Shown one piece after another: positions 24,942 to 32,596 of a stretch of DNA of 64,000 nt. The translations under genes were made by a program, and so were the position numbers. Where the stretch lies: contig DVHI01000074.1 in the NCBI GenBank assembly GCA_018712275.1, forward strand, positions 1 through 64,000, in the 5' to 3' direction. This stretch comes from Candidatus Coprenecus avistercoris (GTDB lineage Bacteria; Bacteroidota; Bacteroidia; Bacteroidales; UBA932). Position 1 is the first letter of the stretch. Each line of letters opens with the position of its first letter. Under the pieces are notes generated by a model. That model searched no databases, had not been told where the DNA came from, and saw only the letters and a list, made by a program, of their open reading frames with translations.

Positions 24942-25408
24942 ACAGAGACGAACTGATGCTCAGGGCAGTGGCCCTTGCCGAAAGCAACGCCGCCTCCGTG
25001 ACGGGCGGACCCTTCGGGGCCGTCATCGTCAAGGACGGGAAGGTGGTCGCAGAGGCCTCCAACACCGTCACGGTCGACAATGATCCGACGGCCCATGCCG
25101 AGGTCAATGCGATACGGAAGGCCTGTGCCGCCCTGGGAACATTCGATCTCTCCGGCTGCGAGCTTTATACCAGCTGCGAGCCCTGTCCGATGTGCCTTGC
25201 CGCCTGCTATTGGGCCCATATCGACAGGGTGTACTACGCTGCGGACCGGGAGGATGCCGCCGCGGCAGGATTCGACGACAGCGACATCTACAGGGAGGTC
25301 GCTCTGCCCGTGGACGGACGGAAGATACCGTTTGTCCACATCATGGAGAAGGAGGGGCTCCGTCCCTTCATGCTCTGGGCCTCGAATGATAAGAAAGTGG
25401 AATATTGA
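24938..25408 (+). CDS. Nucleoside/guanine deaminase (CDA fold)
   Basis: The 156-aa zinc-dependent deaminase has HAEVNAIRKAC (zinc His and catalytic Glu) and SCEPCPMCLAACYWAHI (two zinc Cys). The C-terminal features AADREDAAAAGFDDSDIYREVALP and ending KKVEY resemble the guanine deaminase group more than the tRNA adenosine deaminase TadA, but assignment between guanine and other nucleobase substrates is not secure. It is translationally coupled to ileS through a 4-nt ATGA overlap and followed 24 nt later by a DksA-like gene, an arrangement seen in other Bacteroidetes. Confidence 0.88.
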   Translation: MNRDELMLRAVALAESNAASVTGGPFGAVIVKDGKVVAEASNTVTVDNDPTAHAEVNAIRKACAALGTFDLSGCELYTSCEPCPMCLAACYWAHIDRVYYAADREDAAAAGFDDSDIYREVALPVDGRKIPFVHIMEKEGLRPFMLWASNDKKVEY

Positions 25409-25432
25409 CAAAACACATAAAAATTTCAACTT

Positions 25433-25846
25433 ATGGACGACAACATGGATAACAGGAATGAAGTACTCGAGAAGGTACGCTACAGCGATGAAGAGCTGCA
25501 GGAATTCAAGGAAATCATTCTGAAGAAGCTGGAAAAGGCCCGCGATGACTATGAGCAGCTCCGCTCGGCCATCACCCACAACACCAGCAACGACACTGAG
25601 GACACTTCGCCGACATTCAAGGTCCTCGAGGAGGGAGCATCCGCCCTGTCCAAGGAAGAGTCGGGACAGCTGGCCCAGAGGCAGCTTAAGTTCATCAACT
25701 CGCTGGAGGCCGCTTTAGTCAGAATCGAGAACAAGACTTACGGAATCTGCCGTGAGACCGGCAAGCTGATCCCCAAGGAGAGGCTCAAGCTCGTTCCTCA
25801 CGCTACCCTCAGCATAGAGGCCAAACTTAACTCCAAGAAGAAGTGA
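25433..25846 (+). CDS. TraR/DksA-family protein with degenerate zinc finger
   Basis: The 137-aa protein has an N-terminal coiled coil (residues ~20-100; LKKLEKARDDYEQLRSAI and LSKEESGQLAQRQLKFINSLEAAL) and a C-terminal DksA-like region: YGICRETGKLIPKERLKLVPHATLSIEAK. Only one of the four classical zinc Cys is present. This is known for Bacteroidetes members of the family, which keep the fold without a full C4 site. It may act in the RNA polymerase secondary channel as DksA does, but this is inference from the family. Its TGA overlaps the GTG start of lspA. Confidence 0.87.
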   Translation: MDDNMDNRNEVLEKVRYSDEELQEFKEIILKKLEKARDDYEQLRSAITHNTSNDTEDTSPTFKVLEEGASALSKEESGQLAQRQLKFINSLEAALVRIENKTYGICRETGKLIPKERLKLVPHATLSIEAKLNSKKK

Positions 25847-26484
25847 AGCACCTCTCCCGCGGTAAGAAAACAGCCTTCATCGTCATTCTTGCTGTAGCGC
25901 TGCTGGTCTTCGATCAGGTCACCAAGGTCCTGGTCAAGACCGGCATGCACATAGGGGAGTCCATCCCTGTCTTCGGGGAATGGTTCCAGATCCTCTTCAT
26001 CGAGAACGAGGGCATGGCATTCGGCATGGCGTTCGGCGGGGAAGTCGGGAAATACGTCCTGACCTCCCTGCGGATCGTCCTCTCGGTCCTGCTGTTCTTC
26101 TATGTGCGGCATCTGCTGCTCAGGAAGGACGCTCCGCTCGGAGTGCTGCTCGGCCTGACGGCCATCATGGTCGGGGCCATAGGCAATGTGGTGGACTGCA
26201 TGTTCTACGGACTGATATTCGAGCCGTCGACCTACACCCATGTGGCTTCGGCCGTGCCTTTCGGAGAGGGATACGGAACGTTCGGCTTAGGTAAGGTGGT
26301 GGACATGCTGTACTTCCCGATAATCAACACCACGTGGCCGGACTGGGTGCCCGGCAAGGGAGGGGAACCGCTGATTTTCTTCCGGCCCATCTTCAACGTG
26401 GCTGACTCCTGCATCACTGTCGGAGCGCTGTACCTGCTGATCTTCAAGTGGAAGTATTTTCAGGTGCACGAGCTCTCCAAGTGA
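25843..26484 (+). CDS. lspA: Lipoprotein signal peptidase (SPase II)
   Basis: The 213-aa inner-membrane aspartyl protease removes prolipoprotein signal peptides. The start is GTG within the GTGA overlap with the DksA-like stop. Four membrane helices are visible; the catalytic Asp residues are in GAIGNVVDCMFYG and FNVADSCITVG, and NEGMAFGMAF matches the conserved first box (usually NxGAAFG). It is longer than E. coli LspA (164 aa) because of a periplasmic insert of ~50 residues between the two Asp motifs (EPSTYTHVASAVPFGEGYG ... WPDWVPGKGGEP), which is usual in Bacteroidetes. It ends in a TGATG overlap with the next gene. Confidence 0.95.
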   Translation: MKHLSRGKKTAFIVILAVALLVFDQVTKVLVKTGMHIGESIPVFGEWFQILFIENEGMAFGMAFGGEVGKYVLTSLRIVLSVLLFFYVRHLLLRKDAPLGVLLGLTAIMVGAIGNVVDCMFYGLIFEPSTYTHVASAVPFGEGYGTFGLGKVVDMLYFPIINTTWPDWVPGKGGEPLIFFRPIFNVADSCITVGALYLLIFKWKYFQVHELSK

Positions 26485-27779
26485 TGTTCCCGCTGTTCTA
26501 TATCATAGTATCCCTGCTGGTTGTGCTGCCGGATGTGTATATCCGGTGGGTGTGTCTGCGGGGGATGGACTTAGGCTGGTGGAACCTGCTGTTCTGGGCT
26601 CCGCTGGCTTTTTTCGTGTTCCTGCTGGTGATGTATTTTGCCGGCGGGCCGCAGCCCTTTGTGTTCAAGGGGATGGTGTCCGCGATACTGTGCTTCACGG
26701 TGCCGAAGCTGCTCTTCTGCATCGTCTCGATAATCGGAAGGGCGGCGGGCTATATCGCCTGGGACTCAGGCGGGTCGGAAGTGCTGCGCGGGGCTCTGAC
26801 GGGCGGCTTCGATGTGGCGGGGATCGTGCTCGCGGGCTGTTTCTTAGTGTCGGCGGTCTACGGCCTGACCTACGGGCCGAAACGCTTGGAGGTGCGGGAG
26901 GAGACCCTGACCTTCGAGGACCTTCCGGCTTCCTTCGACGGATACCGGATAGTGCATCTGTCGGACCTGCATGCCCGTTCGTACGCTGCGCCTGGGCTGA
27001 TCGAGAAGCTGGCCGCTACGGTCAATGATCTGGATGCGGACCTGATAGCATTTACCGGGGACTTAGTCAATTCCTCCCCGGAGGAGCTGGATCCGCGGAT
27101 GACCGCGGCCCTGTCCTCCCTGCGGGCCCGGGACGGGGTGTTCTCCGTGGTGGGCAATCACGACTACTGCGAGTACCATGACTATGCCGCGGCCGACGGA
27201 GCGGCCCGCGCCTTCGCCGAGGTGGTCCGCCGGGAGCGGGCGATGGGGTGGAGGGTGCTGCTGGACTCTTCGGTGGTGATTATCCGGCCGGCTGTTCCGG
27301 ACAATGGTGAGCCGGAGCGCAGGCAGGACAGCATCTATGTGATAGGGGTGGAGCACTGCGGCAAGCCGCCTTTCGGCAGCAGGGGAGACCTGCAGAGGGC
27401 CCTTTACGGAGTGCCGCCGGTGTTTTTCTCGGCGGATTCCGCTGCTGTCGGTCTTGCCGGTTCTGATACCGTGCGTTCTTCCTCGCCCTTTAAGATTCTC
27501 CTGAGCCATGACCCGAGCCATTGGCGCCTGGAAGTCCTGCGGAACTCCGATATTCAGCTGACCCTCTCCGGCCATACCCACGCCATGCAGTTCCGCATCG
27601 GGCGTTTCTCCCCCTCCCGCTGGATGTACCGCGAGTGGTACGGAGTGTACCGGGAGCCGGCGGCGGACTCTACAGGTGCCCGCGTCCTCAACGTGTCCGC
27701 AGGCATCGGCGGTTCCTTCCCATTCCGCATCGGGGCCTGGCCGGAGGTCGTCGTCATTACCCTCCGCCGTCCCGGATAA
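26484..27779 (+). CDS. Membrane-anchored metallophosphoesterase
   Basis: I start at 26484 (MFPLFYIIVSLLVVLPDVYIRW), whose ATG shares one base with the lspA TGA; the ORF-track start lies inside lspA. The 431-aa protein has four N-terminal membrane helices (to ~residue 130) and a calcineurin-like phosphoesterase domain with IVHLSDLHARS, FTGDLVNSS, VVGNHDYCEYHDY, LSHDPSHW and LSGHTHAMQFRIG. These are the five metal-binding boxes, and all are intact. YkuE-like relatives are envelope phosphoesterases; the substrate is unknown. It belongs to the ileS operon. Confidence 0.9.
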   Translation: MFPLFYIIVSLLVVLPDVYIRWVCLRGMDLGWWNLLFWAPLAFFVFLLVMYFAGGPQPFVFKGMVSAILCFTVPKLLFCIVSIIGRAAGYIAWDSGGSEVLRGALTGGFDVAGIVLAGCFLVSAVYGLTYGPKRLEVREETLTFEDLPASFDGYRIVHLSDLHARSYAAPGLIEKLAATVNDLDADLIAFTGDLVNSSPEELDPRMTAALSSLRARDGVFSVVGNHDYCEYHDYAAADGAARAFAEVVRRERAMGWRVLLDSSVVIIRPAVPDNGEPERRQDSIYVIGVEHCGKPPFGSRGDLQRALYGVPPVFFSADSAAVGLAGSDTVRSSSPFKILLSHDPSHWRLEVLRNSDIQLTLSGHTHAMQFRIGRFSPSRWMYREWYGVYREPAADSTGARVLNVSAGIGGSFPFRIGAWPEVVVITLRRPG

Positions 27780-27816
27780 AACCATTTATTACATTGACCT
27801 GATATTTTCCTTTATT

Positions 27817-28332
27817 ATGACCAACAGACAGATATCATTGGACAATATTGACAGGGTGGAGAACCTTGCATTTGCCCCCCTTGAAAAGAAGTACCTAAAA
27901 GCGCATACGGCCGCTACGGCATTGGCCTGGCTCGGGCTGATGCTGCTGCCGCTTTTTATTCTCTTAGCCGATGAGCTGGACGGGCGGAACCTGATCGTGA
28001 TATGCGCGGAGGCGGTGCTGCTTGCAGCGGGGCTCGTCAATCTGGCGATTCTGCCCAAGGCATACGCCTACAAGGGCTATGCGGTCAGGGAGCACGATAT
28101 CACCTACCGCTCCGGGATAGTCTTTCCGAAGACAGTTACGATTCCTTTCTGCAAGGTGCAGCAGGTGAGCGTCCGGCAGAATCCCGTTTCACGGATGTTC
28201 GGACTCTATGCGGTGGATGTCGTGAGCGGGGCGCAGACGCTGGCGGAGACCGTCATACCCGGACTTACGCAGGAGAAGGCGGAGGAGATAAAGTCACTGT
28301 TGATAGAGAGGACGCGGAATGAGAACAGGTGA
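27817..28332 (+). CDS. PH-domain membrane protein (YdbS-like)
   Basis: The start at 27817 (MTNRQISLDNIDRVENLAFAPLEKKYLKAH) replaces an ORF-track start inside the upstream gene. The 171-aa product has two membrane helices (~residues 35-78) followed by a bacterial PH domain (bPH2): YAVREHDITYRSGIVFPKTVTIPFCKVQQVSVRQNPVSRMFGLYAVDVVSG. It overlaps the next, longer bPH2 gene by 14 nt. Such pairs (YdbS/YdbT in Bacillus) are linked to resistance against antimicrobial compounds in that genus; the role here is inferred only from family membership. Confidence 0.88.
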   Translation: MTNRQISLDNIDRVENLAFAPLEKKYLKAHTAATALAWLGLMLLPLFILLADELDGRNLIVICAEAVLLAAGLVNLAILPKAYAYKGYAVREHDITYRSGIVFPKTVTIPFCKVQQVSVRQNPVSRMFGLYAVDVVSGAQTLAETVIPGLTQEKAEEIKSLLIERTRNENR

Positions 28333-29857
28333 TTTTTCCGAGCCGAGGCGGATGAGCGGGAGTGCTTACTGGGTGTTGATGGCCAAGGGGCTGCGGGAGT
28401 ATGCGAGCCTTTTCGTGATCCTTATCGTCCTGAAATTTATCGATGCCGATGACCAGCATACCTTCATGGAGAAGATGCGGGTGGTGTCGCTGCTGAGTGT
28501 CGGGTATCTGGCCCTGGCGGCTCTGACGGCTTTCATCAGCTGGTATTTCAAGAAATACTATATCGAGGGCGGCAAGCTGATTTTCATTCACGGGCTGCTG
28601 AGCAAGGAGACGACCAGCATACCTCTGAGCAAGGTCCAGTCGATGCGGACCAAGCAAGGGTTCATCTACCGGGTCATGGAGATGCGGGGCGTACTCTTCG
28701 ATACGCTGGCGTCCAAGTCGGCGGAGATAGAGCTTATCCTGGATGACCGGGACTGGAAGGCGCTGATGGAGAGGGTGGAGGTGGAGGAGGCTGTTTCTGG
28801 CTCTTCTGAATTGTCAGACTCTTCTGAATTGTCCGTAGCTTCCGGCACCTCCCGCTTTTCCGAAGCGGCAGAGGAGCGGATCTCCGGGAGTTCGCTCAGT
28901 TTCAGCAATTCCAATTTGATAAAAGGGGCGTTCTGCCAGAACCACCTTCAGGGCATGGCCGTGCTCTTTGCCGCCTTAGCCGCTGTGTATAATACAGTCT
29001 CCACTGTCGACGACCATGCGGTGGACCATATCATAGACTATGTGGACACACATGCCGGGACTCTGTCGCTCCAGCCTTCGGGTTATGTGGTCGTCGCTGT
29101 GGCTCTGTACTTCTTCGTGATGCTGCTGTGGATAGGCAAGGTCTTTCTGCGTTATGCCAACATGGAAGTGCGTATCGCCCGCGGCCAGCTGACCTTCGAG
29201 AGCGGACTTATAGCCCGCAACAGCAGCCGCTTCTCCTACGATAAGATCTGTACGGTATATGTCAAGCGCAATTTCCTGGAGCAATGGCTGCACGGCAGTA
29301 CCGTCATGCTGCGGCAGGCACTGAATGCCACCGATGAGAAAAAGGGTGCGGATGTGAGGGTCTACGGCTCGGAATCGGCTGCGGATTTCCTCAGCTGGTG
29401 GCTCGGAAGCAGCTACGGCTCTTCTCCGGAGATCGTTTCGGCCCGCTCGGGGTACGGCCTGATGTGGCACGTCATGCGTCTGGATATTCTGATATCGCTG
29501 GCCGCCGCGGTCACACTGGCTTGCTTCGGCCTGTATGTGTGGCTCGCTGTGCCGGCGGCCTGGCTGCTGATATCTCTAGCCAAAGGACTCATGGCCGTCC
29601 GCCGGGGCCGTATCACGCTGAAGGAGGACTACATCGAGATCCACAACGGCAGGTTCGCGGACATCCGTAACTACGTCAAATACAGCAATGTCGAGGTGGT
29701 CCGCCTTCGGAGCACTCCCTTCACCCCGTATTCCTGCCGGGTGAGCCTCACCCTCTCCACCAACGGCACTTCCTTCACGCTCCGGAGCCTGCGGGTCGAG
29801 GAGGCCCGGGAGATCTACGAGCTGCTGCTGTGCAACTGCGCGGGCCGGCCCTCGTAG
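28319..29857 (+). CDS. Tandem PH-domain membrane protein (YdbT-like)
   Basis: The 512-aa protein has several membrane helices and repeated bPH2 domains. The first is near residues 80-155 (YYIEGGKLIFIHGLLSKETTSIPLSKVQSM), the second near 285-365 (MEVRIARGQLTFESGLIARNSSRFSYDKI), and a third, weaker one at the C terminus (YIEIHNGRFADIRNYVKYSNVEVV). A Ser/Glu-rich linker (SSELSDSSELSVASG) separates the first domain from the next helix pair. Overlap with the YdbS-like gene implies coupled translation and a likely complex. It is the last gene of the ileS operon; no clear terminator follows. Confidence 0.88.
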   Translation: MRTGDFSEPRRMSGSAYWVLMAKGLREYASLFVILIVLKFIDADDQHTFMEKMRVVSLLSVGYLALAALTAFISWYFKKYYIEGGKLIFIHGLLSKETTSIPLSKVQSMRTKQGFIYRVMEMRGVLFDTLASKSAEIELILDDRDWKALMERVEVEEAVSGSSELSDSSELSVASGTSRFSEAAEERISGSSLSFSNSNLIKGAFCQNHLQGMAVLFAALAAVYNTVSTVDDHAVDHIIDYVDTHAGTLSLQPSGYVVVAVALYFFVMLLWIGKVFLRYANMEVRIARGQLTFESGLIARNSSRFSYDKICTVYVKRNFLEQWLHGSTVMLRQALNATDEKKGADVRVYGSESAADFLSWWLGSSYGSSPEIVSARSGYGLMWHVMRLDILISLAAAVTLACFGLYVWLAVPAAWLLISLAKGLMAVRRGRITLKEDYIEIHNGRFADIRNYVKYSNVEVVRLRSTPFTPYSCRVSLTLSTNGTSFTLRSLRVEEAREIYELLLCNCAGRPS

Positions 29858-30110
29858 TCTGCTCCTCCATAGCCCGTTTCCTAATACTCCGTTCGTTCCG
29901 GTCCCATTCTCCCTGCCCCGTCCGGAAGGTGCCGACCAACCGACACCTCTGGAGAGATTGCGCCTAAAAGACAAGACCTGAATGCTGGCTGTGAATAACA
30001 TTTTACATAGCGAAAAATCGTGTAAATATCTGATTGTTACGATGGTGTGATGGAGCGTCCGCCATCCTGCCTGTGAATTTATTTATTGCCCCAGGTGAGC
30101 CGTTCAGTAT
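29858..30110 (+). other. Non-coding gap upstream of the TonB-type receptor gene
   Basis: About 250 nt without a credible gene. It contains one imperfect 7-bp inverted repeat (GGTGCCG/CGACACC, 29928-29947) with no U-run, and an AT-rich stretch from about 29970. I see no RNA gene. Confidence 0.5.
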
Positions 30111-30118
30111 TATGTTTG
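30111..30118 (+). promoter_or_regulatory. Candidate -7 element for the outer-membrane receptor gene
   Basis: TATGTTTG matches TAnnTTTG; ATTG lies 22 nt upstream. It falls inside the ORF-track version of the gene, which supports the later start at 30148. Confidence 0.5.
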
Positions 30119-30147
30119 CGGAAAATTTTCACAAACACGACACGAAC

Positions 30148-32562
30148 ATGAATATGAACATGCCATCACGCTTAACCGCCATCCTCCTATTGACCGCCGT
30201 ATCCGCGCTCTGCGCCTCGGCCTCCTCCCGCGACCTCAAGGGAAAAGTGACCGACCCGTCCGGGACTCCAGTTGAGTCGGCACTCGTCGTCCTGATGTCC
30301 GGGACAGACAGCACCGTCTTGGATTTTACATACGCCGACACCTCCGGATTCTTCTCGCTTGACGGCATTTCAGGCGGGGCATTTGTGGAAGTATCCTTCA
30401 TAGGATTTGAAAAGGTCCTGAGACCGGTGACTGAAGATTTCCTGACCATAGTCCTGGAGCCGTCCGTGGAGCGGCTGGACGAGGTGACGGTTACTGCCAG
30501 CAGGGGGCTCGTGGACAGGCGTCCGGGCAGGTTGGTCTACTCGCCTCCGGCAGAGGTGGCCGCTGCGGTAAACGCATATACCATCCTGGGATACACGCCG
30601 CTTGTGACCGTCTACCGTGAAAACGTCTCGGTGGTGGGCGGGAAGAGCGCAGAGATATGGATAGACGGCCGCAAGCCCGTAATGGGACAGGAAGCAGCAA
30701 TGGACATCCTGCGCAACACCTCTGCTGACAAAATCGAGAAAATCGAAGTCGTCACATCTCCCGGAGCATCCTACAGGGCCGCCGTCGGCAAGGCCGTAAT
30801 CAACATCGTGTTCAAAAAGGAACCGGGCCGGGGATTTGACGGAAGCGCCAGCGTCGAGGGCATATACCAGTTCAAGAAAGTCTCTCCCCGGGCGTCCCTG
30901 AACCTGGGCTATGCCGGGGAGAAACTGATCGTCTCAGGCAACATCGGGTTCCGCAACACCAACACCCTCCTGGAGCAGGACGACGCCTACCACTACCACG
31001 ACTCCGATGAGGACATCAGCTACATATCCAACACCCGCCGCAACAACTGGCTGCTCAACGGCAATCTGAACCTGAGCTATGATTTCAATTCCAAGAACCG
31101 TTTGGGAGCATCGCTCGCCCTCGGAGGAGCATGGCAGGACAGCGACGGCAGCACCTATACTGACTATGCAAGGCACGGCGCTTTGGAGAGACGTACACTG
31201 GTCTCGTCTGTCTCCGACAATCCCGAGGTGAAACCCTCGGTCGGAGCCGCACTGTACTACAACCTCAAGACTGACGACATGGGCAGCAACCTGGACTTCA
31301 GCGTCAACTACTCCTCCTACAGCAGCAACGTCCTCAACGGCACGGACATCTCCGGAACATCCTCATCAGGCGCGGATTCTCTCTTCCAGAGCTACAGGCA
31401 GCACACCGTGCATGACTTCCAAGCCTTGGAGGCAAAAGCCGTCTATGAGCATAACTTCGAGGACGGCAGCATACTGAAAGCCGGTCTGGAAAATTCCACA
31501 GCCTTCCTCTCCAACGACTTTCTCAGGACAGACCTGGACCTGCTGACAGGTGACTATATTCGCAACGACCGGTACTCCAATGTTTTCCGTTACGATGAGA
31601 ACATCAGCAGCGCATACATATCCTACGACAGGCAGTGGAACGATGCCATCTGGTCTGTCGTAGGGGTAAGAGGCGAATACACCGATATCAAGGGAGACCT
31701 CAGGACCACCGGGGAGACCTTCCGCCAGAGCTACCTCAACGTCTTCCCCTCCGCAAGCCTCATGTTCGACCTCGCGGAAGGCATGCACAGCATCTCCGTG
31801 GACTACGCCATGGGCATCGAAAGACCGTTCTACTCCGACCTCAACCCCTTCGAGACATGGACGACCGAGAACACATTCACCTCCGGCAACATCCGCCTGG
31901 GCCCTTCCCTGTCCCACGAGGTGACCCTGACCTACGCCCTGATGTTCGACTACATGGTGGGAGTCAGCTATTACCGGCTCTCGGACGCCATGTTCGACTA
32001 TGACGAGTATGTCGGAGGAAACATTATGAAAACTTCAGTCGGCAACTTCGGCACAAACGACATTGTCATGTTCTTTCTGAACCTGAACCAGAGCATGTTC
32101 AACGGAATATGGCAGATTACCGTAGATGCCGGGGCCGACTACGAGAGTGTCCGGGCCAATATCGCCGGTGACGATATGTCCTACACAGTCTGGAGCTGGT
32201 CTGCAGGAATAAAGAACCTCATCAACCTGTCAAGAAATCACGGCATCAACATGTCCCTGAACTACAGCTACGCTTCCCCCACGAGATCCCTGACATGGGA
32301 AATCCCGGACAGGCACCAGCTGGGTCTGTCCTTCTCCAAGCAGTTCGGTTTCGGAGGAACGATAAGCATAGACGCCGTGGACATACTCGGAAGCTTCGGC
32401 CCCAGGTTCTTCTCCACGGACAGCTACTCATACAGGCGCAACCTCCGTACCTATCCCGGAATCTTCATACTCGCTTACAGGCAGACCTTCGGGGACAAAT
32501 TTGTCAGGAAGGCGTCGAACCGCTCCGCCGGAGGACTTCAGGGCAGGATAAAAGGCGAATGA
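30148..32562 (+). CDS. TonB-dependent-receptor-like outer-membrane beta-barrel protein
   Basis: The start at 30148 (MNMNMPSRLTAILLLTAVSALCASASS) gives a signal peptide and lies after a promoter-like box; the earlier ORF-track start would read through it. The 804-aa protein has a carboxypeptidase-regulatory-like beta domain (~27-105, DLKGKVTDPSGTPVESALVVL), a plug-like domain (~115-225; EIWIDGRKPVMGQEAAMDILRNTSADKIEKIEVVTSPGA in pieces) and a long beta-barrel. It resembles the outer-membrane beta-barrel family (OMP_b-brl_3) rather than SusC. No SusD-like gene is nearby, so the substrate is unknown. It precedes a TPR regulator-like gene. Confidence 0.85.
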   Translation: MNMNMPSRLTAILLLTAVSALCASASSRDLKGKVTDPSGTPVESALVVLMSGTDSTVLDFTYADTSGFFSLDGISGGAFVEVSFIGFEKVLRPVTEDFLTIVLEPSVERLDEVTVTASRGLVDRRPGRLVYSPPAEVAAAVNAYTILGYTPLVTVYRENVSVVGGKSAEIWIDGRKPVMGQEAAMDILRNTSADKIEKIEVVTSPGASYRAAVGKAVINIVFKKEPGRGFDGSASVEGIYQFKKVSPRASLNLGYAGEKLIVSGNIGFRNTNTLLEQDDAYHYHDSDEDISYISNTRRNNWLLNGNLNLSYDFNSKNRLGASLALGGAWQDSDGSTYTDYARHGALERRTLVSSVSDNPEVKPSVGAALYYNLKTDDMGSNLDFSVNYSSYSSNVLNGTDISGTSSSGADSLFQSYRQHTVHDFQALEAKAVYEHNFEDGSILKAGLENSTAFLSNDFLRTDLDLLTGDYIRNDRYSNVFRYDENISSAYISYDRQWNDAIWSVVGVRGEYTDIKGDLRTTGETFRQSYLNVFPSASLMFDLAEGMHSISVDYAMGIERPFYSDLNPFETWTTENTFTSGNIRLGPSLSHEVTLTYALMFDYMVGVSYYRLSDAMFDYDEYVGGNIMKTSVGNFGTNDIVMFFLNLNQSMFNGIWQITVDAGADYESVRANIAGDDMSYTVWSWSAGIKNLINLSRNHGINMSLNYSYASPTRSLTWEIPDRHQLGLSFSKQFGFGGTISIDAVDILGSFGPRFFSTDSYSYRRNLRTYPGIFILAYRQTFGDKFVRKASNRSAGGLQGRIKGE

Positions 32563-32570
32563 TGACGGGA

Positions 32571-32596
32571 TTTCATGCTATCTTTGCAGCATGAAA
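32571..32596 (+). promoter_or_regulatory. Inverted repeat framing a -7 box and the start codon of the TPR gene
   Basis: TTTCATGC, then TATCTTTGCA, then GCATGAAA: a perfect 8-bp inverted repeat whose 10-nt centre contains the -7 consensus TATCTTTG (32579-32586) and whose right arm contains the ATG at 32591. This looks like an operator over a promoter. With this -7 box the mRNA would have almost no leader. Confidence 0.55.
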
